DNA of 64,000 nt from Paenibacillus cellulositrophicus (GTDB taxonomy: Bacteria; Bacillota; Bacilli; Paenibacillales; Paenibacillaceae), in the NCBI RefSeq assembly GCF_009363095.1, contig NZ_CP045295.1:1488001-1552000 (forward strand), read 5' to 3'. The notes beneath the pieces are model-generated. The model saw only the letters and a program-made list of their open reading frames with translations, was not told where the DNA came from and searched no databases. Shown one piece after another: positions 1 to 8,678 of the stretch. A program made the translations under genes and the position numbers. The number at the start of each line of letters is the position of its first letter. Position 1 is the first letter of the stretch.

Positions 1-505
1 CCACCTGCTCGAGCAGGGTGTTCACGTTGTTGCCATGCATGGCCGAAATCGGCACGATCTCGGCGAATTCGTGCAGCTTGCGGTATTCCTCGATGATCGG
101 AAGCAGCGCCGGAGGCTCGATTTTGTCAATCTTGTTGAGCACGAGAATGACCGGCGTCTTCACCTTCTTCAGCTGTTCGATGATATAGCGATCCCCGCCC
201 CCGAATCCTTCGGACGTATCGGCCAGAAACAGTACAGCCTCCACCTCCTGCAGTGTATTCAGCGCGGTATTGTTCATGAAATCGCCAAGCTTGGATTGGC
301 GCTTGTGAATGCCCGGCGTATCGAGAAACACGATTTGGGAGTGATCCGTCGTATATACGCCATGAATTTTGTTGCGCGTCGTTTGCGGCTTGTCCGACAT
401 AATGGCGATTTTCTGGCCGATGACTTGATTCATCAGCGTCGATTTCCCCACGTTCGGTCTGCCTATAATGGCCACAAAGCCTGATTTGAATGACGGTTTC
501 GCCAT
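1..505 (-). CDS. era: GTPase Era, N-terminal part (partial)
   Basis: N-terminal GTPase half of Era, the essential GTPase that binds the 3' end of 16S rRNA during 30S maturation. The 3' part, including the KH RNA-binding domain, lies off the left edge. Visible G motifs are G1 [10 protein letters not shown]2 region [12 protein letters not shown]3 DTPGIHK and G4 NKID. An AGGAGGG site precedes two candidate ATGs; I chose [12 protein letters not shown] (505), but an ATG nine bases upstream (514) is possible and lies very close to the ribosome site. It is the last gene of the ybeY-dgkA-cdd-era run, the order seen in B. subtilis. Confidence 0.95.
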   Translation of the reverse strand, partial: MAKPSFKSGFVAIIGRPNVGKSTLMNQVIGQKIAIMSDKPQTTRNKIHGVYTTDHSQIVFLDTPGIHKRQSKLGDFMNNTALNTLQEVEAVLFLADTSEGFGGGDRYIIEQLKKVKTPVILVLNKIDKIEPPALLPIIEEYRKLHEFAEIVPISAMHGNNVNTLLEQV

Positions 506-651
506 GTAAGTCATTACCCTCCTATAATGCTTCCTTAAGCAGGAAGACCATCAGGGCCCGCATTCTTCGTACCGCGGCAAAACATGATGCTCACCGCCGC
601 CGAAGATGGGGCCCCAGTTTTATATGTGTGTATTCCAATGGATCGTGCAGC

Positions 652-1068
652 TTATTCGCTGTCACTGTGTTTCAAGTCGGACGGTCCAAACGCACCCGGC
701 AGCAGATCACGCACTGTGGTTTCCTGGATGTCCCCCTTCAGATTGCCCATGATGACTTTCATGTCGGGAGCACACAGCTCCACCAGGACCTGGCGGCACA
801 CGCCGCACGGCGAGATCGGACCTTCGGTATCTCCAACAACGGCAATCGCCTGGAAGCTGCCGGGCTGATGACCGTCTGCTACCGCACGGAACAGGGCGGT
901 TCGTTCCGCGCAGTTGGTCGGCCCGTATGCCGCGTTCTCCACGTTGCAGCCGTGATGGATATGGCCCTCGGCGTCCAGCAGGGCCGCTCCCACGCCGAAG
1001 TGGGAATAAGGAGTGTAGGCCTTGGTCCGTGCCTTGATCGCTTCTTGCATTAATTGAGCTGTGTCCAT
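652..1068 (-). CDS. cdd: Cytidine deaminase
   Basis: Small tetrameric-type cytidine deaminase (138 aa), converting cytidine and deoxycytidine to uridine forms in pyrimidine salvage. The three zinc cysteines are in CNVENAAYG and PCGVCRQVL, with the catalytic Glu next to the first Cys (NVE). The open frame extends further upstream, but AGGAGG nine bases before the ATG at 1068 fixes the start (MDTAQLMQEA). It sits between dgkA and era as in B. subtilis and is probably cotranscribed with them. Confidence 0.96.
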   Translation of the reverse strand: MDTAQLMQEAIKARTKAYTPYSHFGVGAALLDAEGHIHHGCNVENAAYGPTNCAERTALFRAVADGHQPGSFQAIAVVGDTEGPISPCGVCRQVLVELCAPDMKVIMGNLKGDIQETTVRDLLPGAFGPSDLKHSDSE

Positions 1069-1090
1069 AGTATGATTCCTCCTGTAACTT

Positions 1091-1465
1091 CTAATGTTGA
1101 CTTCCCAGCCATGATGCGACAGGCTGATAGAACACAATAATGGCGACGACGACGGCAAAGATGGCCGTCAGCAGCACTGCGCCGGCTGCGGTATCTTTCG
1201 CCGCCTTCGCCATAGGATGCGGCTCCGGTGAAACCATATCCACGACGACCTCGACGGCGGTGTTCAGCAGCTCGGCGGCCATCACCATCGTGATTGCGAC
1301 GAGCAGGAACAGCCACCTCTGCCACGTCAGCTGCAGCAGGGCGGCAGCGGCAATGACCACAACCGCCGCCACGGCATGAAACCGCATGTTCCGCTGGGTT
1401 TTCAATGCATATCCGATTCCTTCCGCGGCATAACTGAATGAAGCAAGGAAGGAGCGCTTAGCCAT
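1091..1465 (-). CDS. dgkA: Diacylglycerol/undecaprenol kinase family protein
   Basis: Small integral membrane kinase of the DgkA family (124 aa). In Gram-positive bacteria these enzymes mainly phosphorylate undecaprenol, feeding the lipid carrier pool of wall synthesis. The family signature appears as AAELLNTAVEVVVD, followed by KAAKDTAAGAVLL; three hydrophobic segments are visible at about residues 30-47, 50-68 and 95-115. Its start overlaps the ybeY stop by one base (TAATG), so the two are translationally coupled. Confidence 0.92.
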   Translation of the reverse strand: MAKRSFLASFSYAAEGIGYALKTQRNMRFHAVAAVVVIAAAALLQLTWQRWLFLLVAITMVMAAELLNTAVEVVVDMVSPEPHPMAKAAKDTAAGAVLLTAIFAVVVAIIVFYQPVASWLGSQH

Positions 1466-1962
1466 TACCGGGTCAACCCCACCTGGGCCAGGACAGCCTC
1501 CTGTTTGCCCATCATCTCCGCTTCGCTTTCCGCATCCTGATGGTCGTACCCGAGCAAGTGCAGAAATCCGTGAACGAACAGGAAGCCGATTTCACGCTCC
1601 ATGGAGTGCCCGTATTCTTCGCTCTGCGCCTTGGCCCGGTCGAGGGAGATAATGATGTCGCCGAGCACCTCCGGCATATCGTGCAGCTCCTCGTCCTCTT
1701 CCAGCTCATACACGATGTCCAGCTCCTCGTCCAGGCTCTCGTTCATGGCGAAGGACAAGACGTCCGTCGGGCGGTCGATGCCGCGGTACTCGAGGTTCAG
1801 CTCATGAATCTGCTTATCGTCGACGAATGTGAGCGCCACTTCGCCGTCCTCCACGCCTTCCGCTTCCCCCGCCTTTTGCAGGATGACCTCCAGCGTGGCA
1901 ATCAGCTCATCGCTGACCGGATGCTCATTTTGTTCATTGTTCCAAGCCAGATGCAGACCCAT
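1465..1962 (-). CDS. ybeY: Endoribonuclease YbeY, rRNA maturation factor
   Basis: YbeY (165 aa), a zinc-dependent endoribonuclease involved in 16S rRNA 3'-end maturation and ribosome quality control. The metal motif HGFLHLLGYDH is intact near residues 130-140, and the family strand DVLSFAM is present around residue 70. A GGAGCGG site precedes the ATG. It lies four bases below the pgpH stop and overlaps dgkA by one base, within the phoH-pgpH-ybeY-dgkA-cdd-era cluster in which ybeY is usually found. Confidence 0.95.
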   Translation of the reverse strand: MGLHLAWNNEQNEHPVSDELIATLEVILQKAGEAEGVEDGEVALTFVDDKQIHELNLEYRGIDRPTDVLSFAMNESLDEELDIVYELEEDEELHDMPEVLGDIIISLDRAKAQSEEYGHSMEREIGFLFVHGFLHLLGYDHQDAESEAEMMGKQEAVLAQVGLTR

Positions 1963-1965
1963 CTT

Positions 1966-4221
1966 TCAACCGCTCCTTCTATTCTCTTCATCCATCTTCG
2001 TTTTCTTGATTTCTTCTGGATACTCGATCCGGGAGTGGAAAATTCCCATGACGCTTTCTTTCAGCGTCTTTGCGATAATATCCAATTCCTTCATCGTCAG
2101 ATCGCACTCGTTAAACTGGTGATCGTCCAGCCGGCTCTTGATGATTTTCTCGATCACCGATTCCACCTGAGTGACGGTCGGATTACGGAGGGACCGCACG
2201 GCAGCTTCGACGCTGTCCGCGATGCCGATGACGGCCGACTCTTTGGACTGAGCCTTCGGACCGGGGTAACGGAAATCCTCTTCCGTGAAATCCGGCTCTT
2301 TGCCCTGCTCCTCCGCCAGACGAAGCGCCTTGTGGTAGAAGAAATGCAGGAAGGTGGTGCCATGGTGCTGCTCGGCGATATCGCGAATCGGCTTCGGCAG
2401 CTTATAATCCTTGAGCATTTCGACCCCGTCCCTCGCATGCGCAATAATGATCGACTTGCTCAGCTTCGGATCGATCGAGTCGTGGGGGTTCTCCATATTG
2501 TTCTGGTTTTCTATAAAATAGCTTGGCCGTTTCGTCTTCCCAATATCATGGTAATACGATCCGACCCGGCACAGCAGCCCGTTGGCGCCAATCGCTTCGG
2601 CCGCTGCCTCCGACAAATTGCCGACCATGACGCTGTGGTGGTACGTTCCCGGCGTCTCGGTAAGCAGTTTGCGCAGGAGCGGGTGGTTCGGATTCGACAG
2701 CTCCACCAGTTTCAGGGCTGACAAGATGCCGAAGGTAACTTCAAAAAACGGCATCAGGCCGATGACCAGAATCGCGGTCAGCAATCCGCCCGCAAAGGCA
2801 AACCCCAGCGCGTAGAGCGTCGACATTTGCTGCCAGTCATCGTTGTCGATCAGGTTAATCAAAAATACGGTCAACGAGCCGAACAAGCAAACCATGATCC
2901 CGCCCTTCAGCAGGGTCGACCGCTGGCTTGCCTTATGGATCGTAAAAATCGCCACGTAGGATACGATCAGCGAGAACAAGCCGAACTTAAAATCAAACAT
3001 TTGCCCCTGATGCACATTCAGGATGACGCTGGACAGAATACTGAAGACCATGGCGCAGAAAAACGCGAGCGACATGTCCAGCAGCAGCGTGACCAGCATC
3101 GAGCCGATGGCAACCGGCGCCAAATAGCCCAGATAGGGGCGCTCGCTGCTCTGCAAAATGCCGGCGACATGCATGGAAACGATCGTAATAATAAAAATAA
3201 GAACAAGCATCAGCAGCTGGGAATTGTTATACCCAAACTTGCCCCCGTTAAGCTGGCGGATGAACATCATGAGTCCTAAAGCCAGCAGAAGAGACAAAAG
3301 CAGCAGCCCAAACTGCGGCCAATAGTTGACGTCATTTTTGAGCAGGCCGTTATCATCCAGCAGGTTGTACAGCTCTTCCGTAATCAGCTCGCCTTTGGCG
3401 ACAAGCACGCCGCCCTGCTTGATGTATACCGTAGGGGTATTTTCCCGGGCCTGAACTTTGGCTTCCTTCGTCGCCTCTTCGTCATAGAACTTGTTGGCCG
3501 TAATCGCGATCTTCGACAGCTCCTGCACTACCTCGCGCGCGGTGCGCTGGCTCAGAGAGCTCGTGCTGACCAGCTCAGCCACCTTGGCCCTTGCGGTCTG
3601 GGCGTCCACGATCTGGTCGTTGGTCAGACGCGATACGATTTCACGCGCCACCGGCTTCATCTCGGTAATATCGGCAGAGGTCAGACGCGGAATTTTGATG
3701 AAGGTCTCTTCCGGAATTTTATAGACCTGCTGGTTGGTCACCCTCAGCATTTCGTTCAGCAGCGCTTCGGAATAGGTGCCCGAACTCCGCGTATTATTGA
3801 CGTAGTTCTGCACAAAATCCTGGGCGCGCTGCGGAATCTCCTGCCGGTAGATCGCCACCTTGTCCTCGCGGGAAACCTGGTCGTCCTGATTGAGCTTGTC
3901 GATCCGGTCAAGCAGCGAGGCGATCAGGCTATCGTTCCGGATCGGAACGATGGTATAAATCGGCTGCACGCGTTCGGCAGCTTCCTCCTGCGCCTTCAGG
4001 GTCGCTTTGTTGTTCGGAATCTGCATCGGCGCCGTAATTTCCTTCTCGCTGTGCGTGCCGACCTGAATGTTGTATTTTTCCGGAAGCAGATCCGGCGCCA
4101 GGCTCACGTAGAACAGAATGGCCAGACATAAAAAGAGAACATAGCGGGTTGCCGCGCTATGTTTCCATCCGATATTTTTAGTTGAGAAAGATTTGCCTGA
4201 TGACGCTTCTTTCGAAGTCAT
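1966..4221 (-). CDS. pgpH: 7TM-HD family cyclic-di-AMP phosphodiesterase PgpH (YqfF)
   Basis: Membrane HD-domain phosphodiesterase (751 aa). Family members such as Listeria PgpH hydrolyse the second messenger c-di-AMP. Layout: one N-terminal transmembrane segment (about 27-45), a large extracellular HDED-type domain (about 60-310), a cluster of seven membrane segments (about 325-510), then a cytosolic HD domain with YHHS, YYHDIGK and EQHHGTT metal-site motifs. It lies directly downstream of phoH, the usual neighbour. Length and order are normal for the family. Confidence 0.95.
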   Translation of the reverse strand: MTSKEASSGKSFSTKNIGWKHSAATRYVLFLCLAILFYVSLAPDLLPEKYNIQVGTHSEKEITAPMQIPNNKATLKAQEEAAERVQPIYTIVPIRNDSLIASLLDRIDKLNQDDQVSREDKVAIYRQEIPQRAQDFVQNYVNNTRSSGTYSEALLNEMLRVTNQQVYKIPEETFIKIPRLTSADITEMKPVAREIVSRLTNDQIVDAQTARAKVAELVSTSSLSQRTAREVVQELSKIAITANKFYDEEATKEAKVQARENTPTVYIKQGGVLVAKGELITEELYNLLDDNGLLKNDVNYWPQFGLLLLSLLLALGLMMFIRQLNGGKFGYNNSQLLMLVLIFIITIVSMHVAGILQSSERPYLGYLAPVAIGSMLVTLLLDMSLAFFCAMVFSILSSVILNVHQGQMFDFKFGLFSLIVSYVAIFTIHKASQRSTLLKGGIMVCLFGSLTVFLINLIDNDDWQQMSTLYALGFAFAGGLLTAILVIGLMPFFEVTFGILSALKLVELSNPNHPLLRKLLTETPGTYHHSVMVGNLSEAAAEAIGANGLLCRVGSYYHDIGKTKRPSYFIENQNNMENPHDSIDPKLSKSIIIAHARDGVEMLKDYKLPKPIRDIAEQHHGTTFLHFFYHKALRLAEEQGKEPDFTEEDFRYPGPKAQSKESAVIGIADSVEAAVRSLRNPTVTQVESVIEKIIKSRLDDHQFNECDLTMKELDIIAKTLKESVMGIFHSRIEYPEEIKKTKMDEENRRSG

Positions 4222-4235
4222 AAAGATAATCCCCT

Positions 4236-5207
4236 CTAATCTTGGTTTTCTGCAGCTTTGTCGTAAGCAACAATGATTTTCTGCACAAGGGAGTGACGCA
4301 CGACATCCTGCTCGGCGAACTGCACAAACCCGATCTCATCAATGCCGCTCAAGATCGACTTGGCTTCAACCAGCCCGGACTTCTTGCCTCTCGGCAGGTC
4401 GATCTGGGTGACGTCGCCCGTGATGACCATCTTTGAGCCGAACCCAAGACGGGTAAGAAACATTTTCATTTGTTCAGGTGTCGTGTTCTGGGCTTCGTCC
4501 AATATGATAAAAGAATCATCCAGCGTCCGTCCCCGCATATAGGCGAGCGGAGCGATCTCAATCAATCCCCGTTCCAGCGACTTTGCAGTCTGTTCAGGTC
4601 CCATAACGTCATAGAGCGCATCGTACAGCGGACGCAAATACGGGTCTACCTTCTCCTGAAGGTCACCCGGCAGAAAGCCCAGGCTTTCCCCCGCTTCGAC
4701 AGCCGGACGCGTCAGCACGATCCGCTTGACGGAGCCCTCCTTCAAGGCCGCAACCGCCAAAACAACTGCTAGATAGGTCTTGCCTGTTCCCGCAGGCCCG
4801 ATGCCGAATACAATGTCACGCTTGCGGATAGTGGTGACGTAATGCTTCTGGCCGATCGTCTTGACCCGGATCGGTTTGCCCCGGAACGTGGTCGTGATTT
4901 CACCCTTGAACAGGTCGAGCAGCTGATCCGCCCGGAAGTCCTTCGCCAAGTCGATCGCATAGGATACGTCGCGTTCGGTCAGAATGTAACCGTTGCGGAC
5001 CAGCTGGAGAAGCACCTCAAACAGCTCGGTCAGCACCTGCACGTCGCGGTCGCTGCCGCGGACGGTAATTTCCGCTTCCCTCGACACGATCTGAGCGGGA
5101 ATCTCCGCTTCGATCATCTTCAGAAAGGTGTCTTGCGGTCCGAAAATGGACATCCCTTCGCTTGCACTTTGAAGTAAGATTTGTGCGCTGTGATTTTTTT
5201 CTGACAA
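4236..5207 (-). CDS. phoH: PhoH-like ATPase
   Basis: Cytoplasmic PhoH-family P-loop ATPase (323 aa). The molecular role is not settled; RNA-linked functions are proposed because of its ybeY neighbourhood. Walker A is GPAGTGKTYLA at about residue 137 and Walker B FIILDEAQN at about residue 235, followed by the family segment TRLGFGSKMVITGD. The start appears to be TTG (5207), preceded by GGAG and GAGG, seven bases after the yqfD stop. It links the sporulation pair yqfC-yqfD to pgpH-ybeY. Confidence 0.94.
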   Translation of the reverse strand: MSEKNHSAQILLQSASEGMSIFGPQDTFLKMIEAEIPAQIVSREAEITVRGSDRDVQVLTELFEVLLQLVRNGYILTERDVSYAIDLAKDFRADQLLDLFKGEITTTFRGKPIRVKTIGQKHYVTTIRKRDIVFGIGPAGTGKTYLAVVLAVAALKEGSVKRIVLTRPAVEAGESLGFLPGDLQEKVDPYLRPLYDALYDVMGPEQTAKSLERGLIEIAPLAYMRGRTLDDSFIILDEAQNTTPEQMKMFLTRLGFGSKMVITGDVTQIDLPRGKKSGLVEAKSILSGIDEIGFVQFAEQDVVRHSLVQKIIVAYDKAAENQD

Positions 5208-5213
5208 ATAGCC

Positions 5214-6410
5214 TCATTCTCCTTGGTTGTGAACTATGGGAAGCTCTTCGGCAATCTTCTCTTCCACCTCGAAAAGCACTTTCATATAAACTTTACCATT
5301 CTCTTTCTTCTCATGCAAAATTTTTTGGCTGATGATCTGCGAATCCGTCCCATATTTCGCCAAAATATCCCGCACGGCTCCGTCCAATCCCTGTTTTTTA
5401 GCCTCTTCGACGGTCAGCGTTTCTTTGCTTTCCTGCACTTCCATAACTTTTTCCGTCATCCATCCGACGGGTAGCTTGAAGGAGCGCCAGGTCAGAGGAT
5501 CATGCTCCGTCAGTGTTTCGGAAGCCTGGTACGGATCCTTTCCGTAGCCCCATAGCTGCACCGCACGGTCACCGATCACAAAATAAGACTTGGTCTTTCT
5601 TTCCCCGGTATACACTTTATGCTTCTGGACCAGCGGAACCGCAAGCCTGTATTCGTGCCAAACCAGCCCTTTGACCTCCCCTTTGGCCACGACAACCTGG
5701 GTGTTTCCGCCATCAACGCCAAGAATGCCCGATATAAGCACCTGTCCTTTTTTCACACGGGAGTTCTTCTCGACGAGCGGCCGCCCCTGCTCCGCATAGA
5801 TACTCGTGACCACCGCGTCCGTCCGGCTGACCAGATGGCGCGGGTCGGTCAGCGGCTGCTTCGGCGGTTCGGCTGCCTCCACGATCTGGATCGTAATGGT
5901 GGTGCCTTTGCGCTCCACCCCGATCCAGGACGTGCCCGGAAGCCGGATGCTCAGCTCACGCGACAGCTTGTCCGGCGAATCTAAGCGAAAAATCCACTGG
6001 AACGGGCGGACCCCCTCCTTCTTCGCCGCTTCGAGCACGTCTTCGGTCGCGATCTTTTCGTTGCCGGTTACCCTGACGTTCCACACCATCGACGACAGCA
6101 GGAAGAGCAGAACGAAAAACAGCACGATGCCCACCATAAAAAACTTGCGCTTATACAGCTTGACCAGCGTAAAGGGCAAACCGATCCGGCCCTGTACATG
6201 CACCCGGCAGCCTGTCCGTTTCAACAAGGGACGAAGAGCATGAAAATCCCTCAGCAGCACCTTCATCTCTGCCAAATTTCCGTTTTTGGGCTCGATGTCC
6301 CATACCGGTACACCGTTCTCCGCCAATGCATTGATGAAATACTCCACATGCTCCCCCCGGACAGCAATCAGCACGCAGCCGCGAACCCGGGTTAATGTCG
6401 GGATTTTCAT
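5214..6410 (-). CDS. yqfD: Sporulation protein YqfD
   Basis: YqfD (398 aa), a membrane protein of the sporulation-conserved set made in the mother cell in B. subtilis. It has an N-terminal cytosolic part, one hydrophobic segment at about residues 92-110 (GIVLFFVLLFLLSSMVW) and a large beta-rich outer domain with the VRPFQWIFRLD and KGQVLISG stretches typical of the family. Its ATG overlaps the yqfC stop (ATGA), which indicates coupled translation. Exact function unknown. Confidence 0.92.
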   Translation of the reverse strand: MKIPTLTRVRGCVLIAVRGEHVEYFINALAENGVPVWDIEPKNGNLAEMKVLLRDFHALRPLLKRTGCRVHVQGRIGLPFTLVKLYKRKFFMVGIVLFFVLLFLLSSMVWNVRVTGNEKIATEDVLEAAKKEGVRPFQWIFRLDSPDKLSRELSIRLPGTSWIGVERKGTTITIQIVEAAEPPKQPLTDPRHLVSRTDAVVTSIYAEQGRPLVEKNSRVKKGQVLISGILGVDGGNTQVVVAKGEVKGLVWHEYRLAVPLVQKHKVYTGERKTKSYFVIGDRAVQLWGYGKDPYQASETLTEHDPLTWRSFKLPVGWMTEKVMEVQESKETLTVEEAKKQGLDGAVRDILAKYGTDSQIISQKILHEKKENGKVYMKVLFEVEEKIAEELPIVHNQGE

Positions 6411-6700
6411 GGACTCTCCTCCGTTCCTGTATATTTAATGTTCGTTACCGATCCTTCGATCATCACTTCTTCCGGCAGAATCGACCGGATCATAAGCCCG
6501 GAGCCTTCAATCTCGAGCAGTCCCTGGGACAGGGAAAGGACCATTTTATCGGGTGAAAAATGCCGGACGCCCCGATGATTTTCGATATAGAGTTCTTTGT
6601 TTCCCACCATAGTGATGCGCGGCAGATCGAACAAAACGTCCTGCGGAACATCCAGCATTTCGTTCGTCCACTTCCGCAGCCTGCGGCTGATCCCGGCCAT
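6407..6700 (-). CDS. yqfC: Sporulation protein YqfC
   Basis: Small YabP/YqfC-family protein (97 aa) of unknown biochemical role, always paired with yqfD in spore formers. Recognisable segments are LPRITMVGNKELYIENHRG and GLLEIEGSGLMIRSI. It starts at ATG 6700 after a G-rich ribosome site and is the first gene of a new transcription unit: two terminators and a candidate sigma-E promoter lie just upstream. Confidence 0.93.
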   Translation of the reverse strand: MAGISRRLRKWTNEMLDVPQDVLFDLPRITMVGNKELYIENHRGVRHFSPDKMVLSLSQGLLEIEGSGLMIRSILPEEVMIEGSVTNIKYTGTEESP

Positions 6701-6730
6701 ACGAAGGTCTTCCCCCTTCCTGTACTCTAC

Positions 6731-6760
6731 ACCTTATGCTCGTAAAGCCCGGTTTATGAA
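6731..6760 (-). promoter_or_regulatory. Candidate sigma-E-type promoter for yqfC-yqfD
   Basis: Reading leftward, TTCATAAA is followed after 14 bases by CATAAGGT, resembling the sigma-E -35 (ATA core) and -10 (CATACAnT) elements. B. subtilis yqfCD is sigma-E dependent. The match is partial, so this is tentative. Confidence 0.4.
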
Positions 6761-6809
6761 GCTTTTCAGGGAAGTTCAAGCCATAAGATCACATGCCTTG
6801 CGCAGCACG

Positions 6810-6831
6810 AAAAAAAAACGCCTCTCGGCGT
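6810..6831 (-). terminator. Rho-independent terminator
   Basis: On the minus strand ACGCC-GAGA-GGCGT is followed by a run of about nine T. It lies between the 206-aa unknown gene and yqfC and insulates the yqfC operon from upstream transcription. Confidence 0.8.
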
Positions 6832-6865
6832 AAGGTCACAGCGGACAAGCTGTGCGATCCAAAAT

Positions 6866-6922
6866 GAAAAGCCTCTTCCGCTGCCCGAAAAGATACCATG
6901 ATCTTCCCGGGCCGAAAGAGGC
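6866..6922 (-). terminator. Terminator hairpin after the 206-aa unknown gene
   Basis: Long imperfect stem pairing GCCTCTTTCGGCCCGG with CGGGCAGCGGAAGAGGC, followed on the minus strand by a T-rich stretch. It starts about 20 bases after the stop of the gene ending at 6941. Confidence 0.75.
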
Positions 6923-6940
6923 CTCACTTCTAGATTATCG

Positions 6941-7561
6941 TTATTTCCGCGGATTCAACGGGCGCTTGGAACGGGGCGGACCCAGAATTTCAGCCCAGAT
7001 GATCCCTTGTCTGGCCTGCTCGGCCAAAGGGGATACCGGGACAGCTGCCTCACGGTCAGACGTTCTGTCAGCCGCCATATCCATTTGCGTCGATATTTTG
7101 TCCAGAGAAGCGTTCACCCTGTTGATCTCCTGCTGCATTGTACGGGTTCGATCCGCCAGCGTAGCCTGTACCGGGGACGGCTTCTCTTCCGCCCACATCG
7201 AGGATACTCCTTCGCCGGTATCGTAGTCCGGAGCCGGACGGTAGTCCTGGGAATATACAGGCGGTTCAGGGGCAGATGAATCATACGATCCGAACGGGGA
7301 GCTCCTTCTGCCCTCAGGTTCCTGCGGCCGTGGCCGGGAGCCGTATGCCGGATCTGGACGGCCCTCATCGTATTCCTCATCCTCGTCCTCGTCGTAATCA
7401 TCCGCTTCGTCCCGTCGTTGATACGGACGGCCTTCTCCCCCGAACGTGGGCATGCCCCGGGGCTGCTGCCTCTGCTTCGATTTATTTCCTCTTTTGCTCA
7501 GCGCAGAGATGACCGCAAATCCAATGATCAGGATCCAGTAAAAGTGTTCAATGATCCACAT
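6941..7561 (-). CDS. Unknown protein: N-terminal membrane anchor, acidic disordered middle
   Basis: Not recognised (206 aa). It has one N-terminal membrane helix (about residues 4-20), a basic stretch, then a low-complexity acidic and proline-rich region (residues about 35-115, including DEADDYDEDEDEEYDE). A probable amphipathic helix near 125-160 is followed by a C-terminal motif (GIIWAEILGPPRSKRP) that looks conserved rather than random. It follows floA by 13 bases and is probably cotranscribed with nfeD-floA, in the place where B. subtilis has yqfB. A membrane-associated partner of the flotillin is a guess from position only. Confidence 0.75.
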   Translation of the reverse strand: MWIIEHFYWILIIGFAVISALSKRGNKSKQRQQPRGMPTFGGEGRPYQRRDEADDYDEDEDEEYDEGRPDPAYGSRPRPQEPEGRRSSPFGSYDSSAPEPPVYSQDYRPAPDYDTGEGVSSMWAEEKPSPVQATLADRTRTMQQEINRVNASLDKISTQMDMAADRTSDREAAVPVSPLAEQARQGIIWAEILGPPRSKRPLNPRK

Positions 7562-7574
7562 GGATGCTCATTCC

Positions 7575-8582
7575 CTACTTGTTATTTTTCGGACTGCCGC
7601 CGCCATCTCCGCTGTCCCCTATTTTGCCCAGCGAACCGCGCATTTGGGTATCGGCTTCAATGTTCTTCAGGTTCATGTAATCCATGACGCCAATCTTTCC
7701 TGAGCGCAGGGCTTCCGCCATGGCGAGCGGCACTTCGGATTCGGATTCCACAACCCGCGCTCTCATCTCGACGACGCGAGCCTTCATTTCCTGTTCTTGA
7801 GCTACCGCCATCGCACGGCGTTCCTCGGCTTTAGCCTGGGCGATCCGCTTATCGGCTTCGGCCTGCTCGGTCTGCAGGTAAGCCCCGATGTTCTTGCCTA
7901 CATCCACGTCGGCGATATCGATCGACAGAATTTCAAAAGCGGTTCCCGCATCCAGCCCCTTGGCCAATACGGTCCGGGAAATGGAGTCCGGGTTCTCCAG
8001 CACGTCCTTGTGCATGTCACTGGAGCCGACGGTCGTTACGATCCCTTCGCCTACGCGGGCAATAATCGTTTCTTCACCTGCACCGCCGACGAGACGGTCG
8101 ATATTGGCACGGACCGTAACCCGGGCCTTAACCTTCACTTCAATCCCGTTCTTCGCAACGGCGGCTACGACCGGAGTCTCAATGACTCTCGGGTTGACGC
8201 TCATCTGAACGGCCTGCAGCACGTCGCGGCCAGCCAGGTCGATGGCGGCGGCACGCGTAAATTCGAGCGGAATGTTGGCGCGCTGGGCCGCAATGAGGGC
8301 GTTAACTACCCGGTCCACGTTACCACCGGCCAAATAGTGACTTTCCAGCTGATTGATGTTAAGACCCAGCCCCGCCTTCGTCGCCTTAATGAGCGGATTG
8401 ACGATCCGGCTCGGCGTGACGCGCCGCAGTCTCATGGCCACCAGCGTAATAATTCCGATCCGGACGCCGGACGCTAAGGCCGAGATCCAGAGCATGACCG
8501 GGAAAAAGCTGAAAAATACGCTAAGCACAATAATGATGACAACCGCAATCAGTAATACCGTGATAAGAGAAGTTCCATCCAT
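7575..8582 (-). CDS. floA: Flotillin-like protein FloA (YqfA)
   Basis: FloA (335 aa), a flotillin-like scaffold of membrane microdomains. N-terminal hydrophobic region (about 5-45, with a break), then an SPFH-like domain and an Ala/Glu-rich coiled coil ([20 protein letters not shown]) with [20 protein letters not shown] near the end. The reading frame extends nine codons further upstream, but [11 protein letters not shown] is the family-like start and has GGAGG twelve bases before it. Located after nfeD, the usual partner; in B. subtilis the pair is sigma-W controlled. Confidence 0.94.
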   Translation of the reverse strand: MDGTSLITVLLIAVVIIIVLSVFFSFFPVMLWISALASGVRIGIITLVAMRLRRVTPSRIVNPLIKATKAGLGLNINQLESHYLAGGNVDRVVNALIAAQRANIPLEFTRAAAIDLAGRDVLQAVQMSVNPRVIETPVVAAVAKNGIEVKVKARVTVRANIDRLVGGAGEETIIARVGEGIVTTVGSSDMHKDVLENPDSISRTVLAKGLDAGTAFEILSIDIADVDVGKNIGAYLQTEQAEADKRIAQAKAEERRAMAVAQEQEMKARVVEMRARVVESESEVPLAMAEALRSGKIGVMDYMNLKNIEADTQMRGSLGKIGDSGDGGGSPKNNK

Positions 8583-8678
8583 ACTGCCTATCAACCTCCA
8601 GGTAATCAATTGGTTTCATGTGACATTCTTTCCAGGTTCTTTACAACATGTTACACGAATCTCGCCAAAAAGCCAGCA

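Noticed and set aside
1540..2721. Long plus-strand frame opposite ybeY and pgpH
   Set aside because: Antisense shadow of well-supported genes; no ribosome site and no recognisable protein.
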